From NCBI RefSeq assembly GCF_963678635.1, contig NC_087069.1:44098688-44162687 (forward strand): DNA of 64,000 nucleotides, given 5' to 3'. This document shows positions 46,651 to 56,672 of the stretch, piece by piece (within the stretch, counting starts at the first letter, position 1; every line of letters begins with the position of its first letter). The notes beneath the pieces were generated by a model, which worked only from the letters and a program-made list of their open reading frames with translations, had not been told where the DNA came from and did no database searches. The position numbers and the translations under genes are program-made. The stretch is from Symsagittifera roscoffensis (Eukaryota > Xenacoelomorpha > Acoela > Convolutidae).

Positions 46651-49049
46651 AAGATCATCCTGAATTGCCTAAAGAGCCTCCAGAGAAGACCATCTTGAAG
46701 AAGAGCAAGTCGAAGATCGTGAGGGAGACGCTCAAGGCAAAAGGCTATGATCTTAACCAGGTGGAAGCAGGAACTGCACAGATAGATGATGACTTAATGA
46801 GGTTGCTCGAGAAACTATCAGATGATAAGCCCGTGATCGAAGAGAAGGGTCAAGAGGAACCGGAAGTCACTATACTTCGGAGAAAAGAGACAGTGAACGA
46901 TACTGACTCATCAAGAGGAAGCGTCACTGACAGCAAAGATGTCGTGCGGTCACTAGTTGACAAAATCCCCGAAGACATTCTGGAGCAGACCAAGGTTAGG
47001 AAAAAGAAAGTGACGTTCAAAGAAGATACTGAACACCTGGGACTAGGTCAAGAGTCCGGGGAGTGTTCCAGGTTCACGGAAGAAGGAACCAGAGAAGGAA
47101 AATTGTCCGGGGAGCGTGAAGGATGGGATGAAGACTCGGATGAGAGCAGCGAAAACAAAGACAGTCTGTGCATGATATTGGCGGAAGAGAAGACAAGGCA
47201 CCACGACAGGGAGTTACAGACGGATCCATCTTCAGAAACATACAACATGGACATACAGGAGATGCGAGGTGGTGAGGAACTTGAGAAAATTGCGGTTGCA
47301 AGGAAACGATTCAGGGAACTATCATGCAACTCAAACATCAGGACGAATCTGGAGCCAGAAGATGATATGAAACTCGTGAAAAGGATGATATGTGTGAAAC
47401 TGAGTGATGACATCCACAACCCTGGTGAGATGAATGGACAGATCATGGCGCTAAAGGAGCATGTTAAGGCGAGATATAGGCTGTCAGACCTAATAAGAGC
47501 CCAGAAGAATGACAAAATGACAAGTAACCTCTCCAAATGGATCCAGTCGGGGGTCAAGGAGAAGGGGGAACTTGAGGAAGACAGCTACAAGATCTTGAGC
47601 CAATTCTACAAAGAAAAGAAAGACTTACTTTATTACACAGCTGATGGGGTGGTAGCGTGCAAGAGGAGAGATGAGGAAAAGATATTACACAAACACAACC
47701 TCATTATACTACCACAATTGTACCAGACGGAGGTGCTCTTCAGATCACACGACCAGATGGGCCACCAGGGGATAGACAAAGTACAACAAAGGATACTTCA
47801 CAGGTTTGATTGGCCAGGAATGAGAAAAGCTTGCGAGAGATGGGTGAATGCCTGCCTGGCATGTCTCCAGGTAAAAGACCCAAGGAAGATGAAGTTTCCC
47901 CTCAAGTCCGTTGAGAGCTCAGAGTTCAATGAAGTGGTGCAGATAGACCATCAAAAAATCTGCATGACAGAGTCGGGATATAACCAGATACTGGTTATAA
48001 TAGATCACTTCACAAAGTTGGCGGAAGCGGTTCCGTGCCAGACAGCCTCGGCCGAAGAGACATGTGATCATTTGATAACGCATTGGATATCCCAGTATGG
48101 TTGTCCAATGACTTTCCAGTCGGACAACGGCAAAGCTTTCGTGGGGGACTTAACAAAAGAATTGATGAAGAGATCGCACATTGCTCAAGCACACTCGACG
48201 ACCTATCATCCACAGACCAATGGGTTGGTAGAGAGACAGAATAGGACACTGGTCAACATGTTAAGGGTGTACTGCTCAAGATACATGACGGACTGGGACA
48301 AATACCTGCCACAGGTAGTAGGAGCCTACAACAGTACACAGCACTCAACGACGGGCATCAGTCCTTTCATGATGTTGACGGGCAGGGAGAGAGCAATGCC
48401 TCTGACATTCTTTTACCCGGAATACGAAGGGAAAAGGACGTCGCCTCAGGCATACGTGAAAGAAGCGATCAAAAGACAACAGGAGTTGAACGAGCTATGC
48501 AGGAGGAACACGGCGCAAGCGCAAATGAGGCAACGCAGGAAATATGACGAAAAAATATTACGAGCAAAGCCATATGAAGTGGGCCAATACGTGTGGGTCT
48601 TCCAAAATGTCATACCGCCCAAGGGAACAAAGAAACTACTCAAGAAGTGGAGGGGACCATTCATGATAACGGAGGTTCATCAACAAGGACGGTTCTATCG
48701 CTTGAGTACTGGGCGAGCGACACATTATGAAAATCTGAAGCCTCACGTCCCGTCCCCAGAGGATTGGTGCATACCGAAGGACAAGGAGGGTCTTGAGTAC
48801 CTGGTGGTAGAGCCAGCGTGTGAAGTGAATGAAAAAGGCACCAGAGAGAAGAATGATGGTAATGAGAACTTGAGTTTGGACGACAACGAAAAGATAGGAG
48901 GGGAGTCTGATGCAGGATCATTTGTAGAAGAAGACTGGAACGACCCGGAGCAAGATGAGGTGCCGAAGTGGATGGAGCCGGATCGACCGACACCACCGGA
49001 AACCAGGACTGGCAATCGTAAACGCACCGGCATGAGGTACAACAATTAG
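46506..49049 (+). CDS. Integrase with long acidic N-terminal linker
   Basis: This frame is open from 46506 (first ATG 46584), overlaps the pol frame by about 145 nt and lies in -1 relative to it. The first ~370 residues form a charged, low-complexity linker (KETHDSLPLTRWPDKSGKP, then Glu/Lys/Asp-rich). Next comes the HHCC zinc domain (SHDQMGHQGIDKVQQ ... VNACLACLQ, about 47745-47870). The catalytic core has D in VVQIDHQK (about 47943), D in FQSDNGKAF (about 48120) and E in NGLVERQN (about 48229), a D-x35-E spacing for the last two. A GPY/F-type module (KWRGPFMITEVHQQGRFYRL) follows. An acidic tail ends at TAG 49047. No chromodomain was seen. Confidence 0.93.
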   Translation, partial: TSECRQNERQEQREADSPEIKDGFSFMDKETHDSLPLTRWPDKSGKPIEDHPELPKEPPEKTILKKSKSKIVRETLKAKGYDLNQVEAGTAQIDDDLMRLLEKLSDDKPVIEEKGQEEPEVTILRRKETVNDTDSSRGSVTDSKDVVRSLVDKIPEDILEQTKVRKKKVTFKEDTEHLGLGQESGECSRFTEEGTREGKLSGEREGWDEDSDESSENKDSLCMILAEEKTRHHDRELQTDPSSETYNMDIQEMRGGEELEKIAVARKRFRELSCNSNIRTNLEPEDDMKLVKRMICVKLSDDIHNPGEMNGQIMALKEHVKARYRLSDLIRAQKNDKMTSNLSKWIQSGVKEKGELEEDSYKILSQFYKEKKDLLYYTADGVVACKRRDEEKILHKHNLIILPQLYQTEVLFRSHDQMGHQGIDKVQQRILHRFDWPGMRKACERWVNACLACLQVKDPRKMKFPLKSVESSEFNEVVQIDHQKICMTESGYNQILVIIDHFTKLAEAVPCQTASAEETCDHLITHWISQYGCPMTFQSDNGKAFVGDLTKELMKRSHIAQAHSTTYHPQTNGLVERQNRTLVNMLRVYCSRYMTDWDKYLPQVVGAYNSTQHSTTGISPFMMLTGRERAMPLTFFYPEYEGKRTSPQAYVKEAIKRQQELNELCRRNTAQAQMRQRRKYDEKILRAKPYEVGQYVWVFQNVIPPKGTKKLLKKWRGPFMITEVHQQGRFYRLSTGRATHYENLKPHVPSPEDWCIPKDKEGLEYLVVEPACEVNEKGTREKNDGNENLSLDDNEKIGGESDAGSFVEEDWNDPEQDEVPKWMEPDRPTPPETRTGNRKRTGMRYNN

Positions 49050-49053
49050 ATTC

Positions 49054-50061
49054 TTGATCGATAAGATACAGCCAGACAAATTGGGCAAGGAACTACTGAG
49101 CGCAGGCGAACTGGAAGCCGGAGAGGAATGGCAGGTCATTGACGATGGTGGACACTATCCGCAGGAAGACCACTCGACGCCGGAATTAGAGACGGATCTC
49201 GAGCAGAGTGAGATAGAGAGGAGGGAGAACACGAACTTGAGGATACTAGAGTGGATGCGCGATGTCAAAGACGAGAGCCACGAAGGACAAAGCATTCAAC
49301 AAGTCGATGTATCAGCGGCAAATTACATGAAGACAGAGGACCCTCTTTTCGGATAGACGGCAACAGACAGGCCACTGGACATTCCTCAGGACAATTCAGA
49401 CCCGACAACATCGACGGGGACGTCGATAAATATTTTTGTCCGGGGAGTGGGGGTTGAGCTGTAGGACTTACCCACACCGAAAATTTTGATGATAAAGAAG
49501 CTCAAGGAAGTGAGAGAAACAAGCGAATTGGAACTGGAAGAAGAAGAGCCGGAGCCTACCATAGGTCGGAATTTCAAAACGAAATTTGAAATACCCAATG
49601 AGTACTCGGAGAACATCATGATAACGGATAGTGACTTCATCCTGTCAAACAGGACTAGCGCGATCTGCATCACGGCGGACATGAGTTTCAAATCAAGATT
49701 GGAAGCTGACTTCAGAAGAGAGTACCAGAACGCGGAGTTTCTGTTCAGACAGAGACCAGGACTAGGAGGGATGGCAGCGCTTCCACCATCAGTAGCACAA
49801 GTCCCTGGCAAATATCTGTGCTTCCTAGTGACGAGGGTCAATGACAGGAACACAATTGATCCCGAACACGTGATGTTGGCACTAACAAGACTACGAGACT
49901 TCATGACTGAAAGAGGAATAATGGAGGTCTCAATGCCGGTGTATGACCCAAACAGGGGCAAACTGAGCTCGAGGGAATTGTACGCTATCCTACATGTAGT
50001 CTTTGCGGAAACTGAGATAATGGTGTATCTGCACAAAAAATACTACTTGAGCATCGCCTGA
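49054..50061 (+). pseudogene. Macro-domain accessory protein, two in-frame TAG stops
   Basis: One frame runs from about 49036 to TGA 50059-50061, broken only by TAG at 49354-49356 and 49462-49464. The N-terminal ~100 residues are acidic (EAGEEWQVIDDGGHY). The second half, from ATG 49489, resembles the TARG1/OARD1-type macro domain: an ICITADMSFKSRLEADF helix, GKYLCFLVTRV strand, EHVMLALTRLRDFMTERGI helix, MEVSMPVYDPNRGKLSSREL loop and ILHVVFAETEIMVYLH ending. Macro domains bind or hydrolyse ADP-ribose. The GCGLD-type catalytic loop is replaced by YDPNRGKL and the Lys expected before the central strand is not evident, so binding without TARG1-like catalysis is more likely. It has no ATG near its left end. 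No role in Gypsy elements is known to me. Confidence 0.65.
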
Positions 50062-50565
50062 GTTGGGGACACGGGGGTCTCGAGTTGGGTGTGAGGGAGG
50101 AGTCTTGAGTTAGGTACTGGGGTGCGGCACAGGTAAAGGGATCTTAAGACGTGATTGGCAAGACAATTAAATTTTAAAAAGAATTAACGGTGCTAAAACA
50201 TAAAATGAATCTGCATGCTTTTAAGGAAATTCCAATTGAATCGTTTTAAATAGAATGAAAATGATAAGATTTTAACCATACTGGTAAAAAGGGGGGGGGG
50301 TTTCTAAGTTAGGAGCATGACATGTTAGGTCTTAATGTGGTTTCTGTTTTCAGATCAAGTTTGAAAAACAAAGTTGAAAATCCAACTACACTCAAGCGAG
50401 AGACAGAAAGAGAAATCTTGATTGAACTCGCGATAATCGACACCTACAGCAAGTGTTTGCAAGGGAACATTTCTAGAGAATTCTTGAGTTGGGTAATACT
50501 TGAGTCGGTAAGGTAATTCTTGAGCTGGTTAACATATACCTGTATACATCCCGAAGTCACAAAGA
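50062..50565 (+). other. Spacer between macro and SGNH frames
   Basis: A 500-bp non-coding gap. Both ends carry repeated CTTGAGTTGG/CTCGAGTTGG motifs (50083-50120 and 50480-50530). The middle is AT-rich and contains a polypurine tract, AAAAAGGGGGGGGGG, at about 50286. It could hold a promoter, splice sites or an internal priming site for the downstream frames; none can be proved from sequence. Confidence 0.5.
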
Positions 50566-52932
50566 ATGGCAGACAGATTCTGGAAATCCATGCCCGCGGC
50601 CCTGAAGAAGCCTACTCTTGATGAGCTGTACAGACGCCTGAGGGACCTGGACTATACCCAGATAGACGAGAGAATGGCGATAATGCTGAATGCCATCCTC
50701 CAGTTGGAAGACCAGGGTGAATGCAGGGAGTCTGCGACGGAGGCTGTCTTGATGATCGGCTACACCACCGAGGGTATATCAAACCAAGAACAGACTAGAT
50801 GGTTGTCTTGGAATGTGGATGGAGGAGTAAGGGGCTTTGACTTGGCAAGGAATCCTGGCCTGAGTAACAAAACCGAATATGGCGCAGGGGAATTCCCACT
50901 ACCAACTAGGCCAACAGCAAGATCTACAGGCCAAAGCTCGAGTAAGGTGCTATCGATGACGCGAGCACAACAGACGACCGAGGCATACCAGGATCTTGGT
51001 GTTCTGAAGAAAGAGCTCGAGAAGACGCAGAAGGAAAGGAATAAGGCGAACCTCGATCGGGATCAGGCAAAGCTGGATCGGGAGAAGGTTCAGCTGGAAA
51101 GGGACCAGGCGGTCAACGAGCGAGATCAGACTCTGAGGTTGCTTGAGATGCTAAAGGCTGAACATCAGCAGGAGCTAAGAGTGCGGGAGAATGCCGCGAA
51201 TTGTGAACAACTGAAGTCGGAGTTGGAGAGAATAGAACAACGACAACGCGAACTTGACGCACAGAAGGGAGCCAGGCCGAAGGAGCGAGTGGTTACCAGC
51301 TCGAGACCAGAGTCACGCATGGAGGTGGATGAAATCCCCAGAGCAAGAGCACGGTTCAACCTTGACCGCGAGGCCCGGGAACACATGAGTGAAGGGTTGG
51401 AAGTCTGGATACCGAATGACGCAACGTCTTCCTTGCGTAGCCTAGAGACGCAACCCGTACGCCCGCTGATGGATGTGGTGCTGCCGGGATATACCTCAAC
51501 CTCGACCTCGAGTGACAGTCAGGTGAGCGGCGGCTCATCGCGTCTGAAAGAGCTGGGCGAGAGATTACGGCAGAAAAGTCGTGAAAGTTCGGCAAGACCG
51601 GAGCTTCCCCCGACTTGGAGGGAACAGCCGGTCAGGAGCGTCGTGATCTCGAGTTATAAGAAAAATACAGAGAAGAGGTACCACAGGCACAATCGGCTGG
51701 ATTGGAGTGCGGAACAGAAAGCCAGGAGGGACTGCTTTCATGATGCAGCCTGGGTGGAGTATCTTGCGCCACCCCGTGTGCCAGAAGGTGCGGTCCACCT
51801 GATCATAGGGGACAGCCTGGTGCGGGTGTTGACCCGGATCCAGTCGCACTGGCAGACAGGAATCTTGAGTTTCACTGGAGCTGCCACGCCACAGATGCTG
51901 GCAACGCTTGAGATGCTAGGGATGACTAAAGTGTACACGGTGACCTTGATGATCGGGACTAACGATGTATCAAGGGGAGAAGCGAGGAAAATAACGAGGC
52001 TGCACGACAAGATGAGCTGCCTTCTTGAGGAGCTGAGGACCCAGATGGACCCCATCCTGTAGACGGTATGTACCGTCCCCTACAACATGATGTTTGACCA
52101 GCACGCCTTGGAGATGAACGAGAAGGTGCGGAACCTAAACAAGGTGATCCGAGATATCCACCGGAAAAGTGTGCTCCCTGTCAGACTGTTGGACGTGGCG
52201 GAGCGCATGGAGAAAAAGGGATTCCCTGAAGACACCTCCAATGATGGAATCCATTTCGATGGACCAAGGGGAGCGGAGTGGCTGAACGACGTCTTCCAAG
52301 AACACATAAACACGCTAGAGGCGGACCTGCTAGAGACAGCCCAATTTTCATTAGGACCACCCCCGAACCCACCATTCCTTGCCTCAAGGGCCTTGTCTGG
52401 TCGCTTGGGAACGAGAGTTGACACTAGAGACAGTTCGAGGAGCAACCAGACCAGATTGCAGAGTGTCACGCCAATGGAGTCTGACGAGGTGACGTCATCA
52501 ACACCTCCAGGCTCGGCGATATCCTCAGTGGTAGTGGCAGAGAACAAGCGGGAAAAGAGATCTATGGAGACCGCTCGCTTGAGATATCCTGAGAAGGTGA
52601 AAGAACTGGACCTAGAGGGTTTGGAATGCAGGCGAGAATTGGCGGAGACCCTGGGGATTGAACGAGTGTCGCACGAGGATTTAAACAGACATCATTGCGT
52701 GGACTGGTTGAAAGCTCATGAGGCACACTTCTCGAGAACGAAATTGATGGAGACCGCAGATCTGACCGGAATTCCCATAAAAGCGATCATGGGACCCATT
52801 AACTACAGACCTCTCAAGCTGTTGGGGAGTCCTGGACTCATAGTAGAACCCCGAACAAGCATCACCAGGATCAGATTGGCGACCCCGGCACAGTTGAAAG
52901 TGGTAGAGCAGATCCAGCCGCTGCGAGAGTAG
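50566..52932 (+). pseudogene. SGNH-hydrolase accessory protein, one in-frame TAG
   Basis: One frame from ATG 50566 to TAG 52930-52932 (789 codon positions), interrupted by a single TAG at 52060-52062. Domains: an N-terminal helical region; a strongly charged coiled coil (LDRDQAKLDREKVQLERDQ, about 165-245); a Ser/Arg-rich linker; then an SGNH/GDSL hydrolase fold with block I IIGDSLVRVL (Ser at codon 417), block II SFTGAATPQM, block III MIGTNDVSRGE (Asn at codon 466) and block V NDGIHFDGPRGAEWL (Asp/His at 52243-52254). All four catalytic positions are present, but the stop falls between blocks III and V. SGNH enzymes are esterases or lipases; a GDSL/SGNH-type esterase domain is known in ORF1 of some CR1-like LINEs. 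The C-terminal ~200 residues are unassigned. Confidence 0.8.
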
Positions 52933-55900
52933 TCATTGTGGCGGGGTCGGACTTCGAAGGAACGTCTCCTAAGTTGTTCTGGCCGGAGACTCTGATATAC
53001 TCTTTGCCAGGAGCTGAATTAAACCAGATGTTAACTCTGGTGGTGGCAATAAAGTCGGAGATGCCCTGTGAGCCTGAGTTGCTGTTGTTTGCAGGAATGA
53101 ATGATCACCTGCACGCGATGGGACTTCTTGAGCAGCTAAAGGGCAATGAAATTCCGACATCGAGGAAGATATGGGAAGCCATTCAGGCGTTGTTTGCAGC
53201 GATGAATGAAGTGCAGGAGAATGTTGTCTCGAGATTTGGATCCAAGACGAAGGTGGTGTTCACCACATCCCCTGGATACGCGAATATGCCACCCGCCCTA
53301 CAATTCGTGTACGCGGTCTTGATCCTAATAGCAGAGGGGAACGAATGGCGGATTCTAATGGCAGCCCCCAATCGGGAGTTGGAGCCATCGAACCTGAGGC
53401 TTCGCAAGTCAGAATTGGCGGCGGCATGGGCGGACATATCTCATGCACTGAGGGGCTTTTATGGACTAGCCGACATCCTGATCGTATTAGACGAGGTGCT
53501 CTTGCTAGAGATATCGAACTTTGCCAGGCAACTTAAGTTCAGCCCAGTGATCGGGGAAGATCACCCGGCGATAAGCCAATTGACGGCCAGCTTGTGGTTT
53601 CGGAGCATGGATGTGAAGATCACAAATTCCACCAGCAAGTCTAGAGGTCCTAGTAACGAGAGAAGAAATGTGGCCGAGACGGAAAAGCAATTAGAATCGA
53701 TGAAATATCGCTTGACGCAAGAGAATGGCTGGTGGCCGTTTTTGACACCAAGGCTGGAGAACGCCACGAATAAGACGAGGGAGGAAGCACCAACCCTCGT
53801 GAAACAAGTCTGGAGTTTTCTGGAGAAACAACTGGAGCTGGCCGAAGTAAGAGACATGAAGGTGGCTAGATTTGTCTCGGCCGCCAATGAAGTGACGATT
53901 GGAGGGTTCTGGAGAGAGCACGCCAAGGGTGAGCTGAGGACTAAGAGGGATCATGAGATTCTCAAGTTCTTGAGTCCTTGCTGGGAAAAGGAATTCATGG
54001 CAGGAATGTTCGGCACCACGGCGACTATCTTTGGAGCCTTCGTGCAGGAGATACTGGGCATGCCCATCAGCCTACTCTTGGCTTTGTACCTGGTCTACCC
54101 CAGATACTTGTTCAACATGGGCCCAGCATACATGTTTAGTCGAGGAGTAGAGACACTTCGAGTTGATGGGTATCTGGCTCTATTACTCTTGACCCATGGG
54201 GAATTGGTGTCGTTTCATCGATTGATGGAATATGGAGAGCCTCTGTCTATGGGGAGAGTCCATTCGAGCATTGAAACCTACTCCTACAAGTGTGCCGCAG
54301 AGTTGAAGACGTTGTTAGTGCAATACCTCATGATGCAGAATCGGCACATGACAGGTGAAGATGAGAATCCAACCTCGAAAGAAGAATGGAAGAAGATGAA
54401 TAGGGGGATGCCTCTGTTGACGGACCTATGCCTGGCAATGAGGTCGGACCCGATGGGGATAATCCGGGGTCTAGAGGAGGTGGTGACCTGCATTTATGGT
54501 CCAGCAGTGACGTACGCATTCCCAGATCCCCTGGTGACAACGTATCGTCACTCTGTGACGCACTTGAGTCTCATCAGCATACTGGATGGGACGGCGCTCA
54601 ATTGGTGTCAGCAGGAGGTGCTCAGAGCGCGAATGAGCAACACGGTACTCTTTGGAAAAGTGAAAGATGCCGAGCTGATAGTGTACAACTTCAGGGGGCA
54701 AATGCAATGTAGAATGGGAGGCAAGCGAGAGGGCCCCATCGAAACGTATCCCAAGTTTTGGAACTTTAACCCATTGACGGCAGACGGACGAGAGATCTTG
54801 AAAATTCCTGCTTGGAAGGAATGCTTTGCGCTGGTCAAGAGGGAGCTGGAGGCCATAATGGAGAAAGAGATCCTCCCAGCCACCATGCCTGAGTACCCGA
54901 TAGTCAGGAGGATGACCTTGGGAATGAACAGCCCCTTAGTAGTTCCCTCCATAATGGCGAGGATGACGACGGAGGAAATGCAGAAGTATTTCACTGATGG
55001 CTGGGACCCCCTGTTCATCGGCTACACGGCGGCGGTCTACTTCCATACTAGCGAGGCGAAGGTAAATTCGTGGACGACGCAAGCGAAAAAGATGAGAGGT
55101 TCGCAGCCCCCCGGATATGAGGTGCGAAAGGTCTTGAGAGCTCTTGAGCAGGCGGGACTTGAGAACATGCTGCCCATTTGGGATGATGGCAGGATGATCA
55201 TGATGGAGGGGCACGTCGCATTGGTGGACGACATGAAATTTGCAACGAGAAAGTACAGGGCACCCTATGGCTTAGAACAGGTGGAAATGAGACAGGAGGG
55301 AAAAGAACTAGATGCAGCAGGTCAACTGCACGTAGCCCTGACGGAATACAAGAAATTGGACCCTACGACACCTTCACCACTGTCTGTGGACACGCCTGGA
55401 GACAAGAGGAGTGGACCCTTTGAGGACCGGTTCAAAAAAATTCTCGAGAGAAGGAGACATGAGTCAGAAGAAGAGAGTATGGATGAAACTCTCAGTGAAG
55501 CCGGTGAAGACATGGAAGTGGGGAATACGCCTGAACCAGGGCCATCAGGGGAGGAGCTCACCACTCAAGAGCTGCTGAAAGACTTGAGCGAGGAGAATTG
55601 GGCAGATACTGCCACCCCACCTCTGAATCCGTCCCCCCGGAAGAATCTGGAATTGCCATTGGCAAATGAGACCTTCAATATGGGGATGATACTCTTGAGC
55701 TCGGAGGAACGGGAAAAGAACACTTTCGAAGGGAACAGGGACATGTTCCTGGGGTCCCTGAAGGACGATGCTTGGCAGGAGTTCTTGGAAGAATTCAATC
55801 AAGAAGTGGGCAGCGAGACGACGCTGGACAAATTCAAGGAGGAACAGTGGGACACAGTCGTAAGATTTGGAGAACCGCTTCTGATAGGAACGGGCCTGGA

Positions 55901-56612
55901 TGAGAAGGCGAGAAAAGAGCTGCTGAGCAAGCTGGTAGAGCTGAGGAATTCACGATCGAAGACTAGAGAAGAAAAATGTGAGGACAGCTCTACTCTGAAA
56001 CAAAAAACTGTAGATAAAATAGTTGATGATATAAAAAGGGATAAGGTTGGGACTAGTAATATGATTAAAAGTACTAATATCCTTAAGGCTCGAGCAGGGG
56101 GGAGGCAAAAGTTGGAAGGATTGGGGGTAGACAGGGAGGTCGAATCAGTGATGATAGCCACAACACCCTCAAGCAGAGACGTGAAGACTCGTAAGAGGAA
56201 GAGAGAAGTGGAGGGATTGGGTAGTCCTTCAGTGGATGCTGTTTCGGAAGGAAACTTGAGAGAGACGGCGCCCATGGTTTTGGCTCGATGCAAGACGGCG
56301 GCATACAAGAGCAGCTCGGAGCTCAGAAGACCACTTGAAGTAGAGAGGGAAATAGAGGTTTCCACCAGTTCGACATCGGAGGAAGACTTCAAGCCTCAGA
56401 AGATAAACGTAAAGAGAGGTTCAACGAACGGACAGACATGGGAAGTGGATGTCGGCAAAGAATGGATCTCGAAGGCACACCAGGCCACGGGCAAGCAAGT
56501 GACGAGTGATCCATTGGAGAGGAACAAGACGAGAAACACCTCCCGGACGTGGTGGGTGGCCCTCGAGACATTGAAGGAAATGGAGGACTGCTTGAAGAAA
56601 TTGGACAGTTGA
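52803..56612 (+). CDS. Large accessory protein (~1,224 aa) with altered SGNH-like N-terminus
   Basis: Intact frame to TGA 56610-56612. The first in-frame codon after the previous stop is GTG 52938, but the frame is open back to 52803, overlapping the SGNH frame in -1. Across that boundary it reads RVVIVAGSDFEGTSPK, an SGNH block-I-like strand in which GDS is replaced by GSD. SLPGAELNQML and LLLFAGMNDHLHAM resemble blocks II and III (GxND becomes GMND). No clear D-x-x-H block V is seen. Residues about 350-420 are hydrophobic (ATIFGAFVQEILGM, ISLLLALYLVYP) and could insert in a membrane. The last ~400 residues are acidic then basic and low in complexity. Function unknown; it may be a structural or non-catalytic SGNH relative. 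Confidence 0.75.
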   Translation, partial: LQTSQAVGESWTHSRTPNKHHQDQIGDPGTVESGRADPAAARVVIVAGSDFEGTSPKLFWPETLIYSLPGAELNQMLTLVVAIKSEMPCEPELLLFAGMNDHLHAMGLLEQLKGNEIPTSRKIWEAIQALFAAMNEVQENVVSRFGSKTKVVFTTSPGYANMPPALQFVYAVLILIAEGNEWRILMAAPNRELEPSNLRLRKSELAAAWADISHALRGFYGLADILIVLDEVLLLEISNFARQLKFSPVIGEDHPAISQLTASLWFRSMDVKITNSTSKSRGPSNERRNVAETEKQLESMKYRLTQENGWWPFLTPRLENATNKTREEAPTLVKQVWSFLEKQLELAEVRDMKVARFVSAANEVTIGGFWREHAKGELRTKRDHEILKFLSPCWEKEFMAGMFGTTATIFGAFVQEILGMPISLLLALYLVYPRYLFNMGPAYMFSRGVETLRVDGYLALLLLTHGELVSFHRLMEYGEPLSMGRVHSSIETYSYKCAAELKTLLVQYLMMQNRHMTGEDENPTSKEEWKKMNRGMPLLTDLCLAMRSDPMGIIRGLEEVVTCIYGPAVTYAFPDPLVTTYRHSVTHLSLISILDGTALNWCQQEVLRARMSNTVLFGKVKDAELIVYNFRGQMQCRMGGKREGPIETYPKFWNFNPLTADGREILKIPAWKECFALVKRELEAIMEKEILPATMPEYPIVRRMTLGMNSPLVVPSIMARMTTEEMQKYFTDGWDPLFIGYTAAVYFHTSEAKVNSWTTQAKKMRGSQPPGYEVRKVLRALEQAGLENMLPIWDDGRMIMMEGHVALVDDMKFATRKYRAPYGLEQVEMRQEGKELDAAGQLHVALTEYKKLDPTTPSPLSVDTPGDKRSGPFEDRFKKILERRRHESEEESMDETLSEAGEDMEVGNTPEPGPSGEELTTQELLKDLSEENWADTATPPLNPSPRKNLELPLANETFNMGMILLSSEEREKNTFEGNRDMFLGSLKDDAWQEFLEEFNQEVGSETTLDKFKEEQWDTVVRFGEPLLIGTGLDEKARKELLSKLVELRNSRSKTREEKCEDSSTLKQKTVDKIVDDIKRDKVGTSNMIKSTNILKARAGGRQKLEGLGVDREVESVMIATTPSSRDVKTRKRKREVEGLGSPSVDAVSEGNLRETAPMVLARCKTAAYKSSSELRRPLEVEREIEVSTSSTSEEDFKPQKINVKRGSTNGQTWEVDVGKEWISKAHQATGKQVTSDPLERNKTRNTSRTWWVALETLKEMEDCLKKLDS

Positions 56613-56672
56613 GTAGCTCGCAAGCGACGCAATTGGGCCACCCAGCAAAAGGCCGAGGTTAATAAAATAGAA

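Noticed and set aside
41431-52932. Reassigned genetic code (UAG read as an amino acid)
   Set aside because: All three stop types interrupt frames, and UAG also ends CDC5L, the integrase frame and the SGNH frame at natural boundaries.
52938-56612. Envelope glycoprotein for the giant element
   Set aside because: No N-terminal signal peptide, furin-type site or C-terminal anchor pattern; the N-terminus looks SGNH-like and the hydrophobic part is internal.
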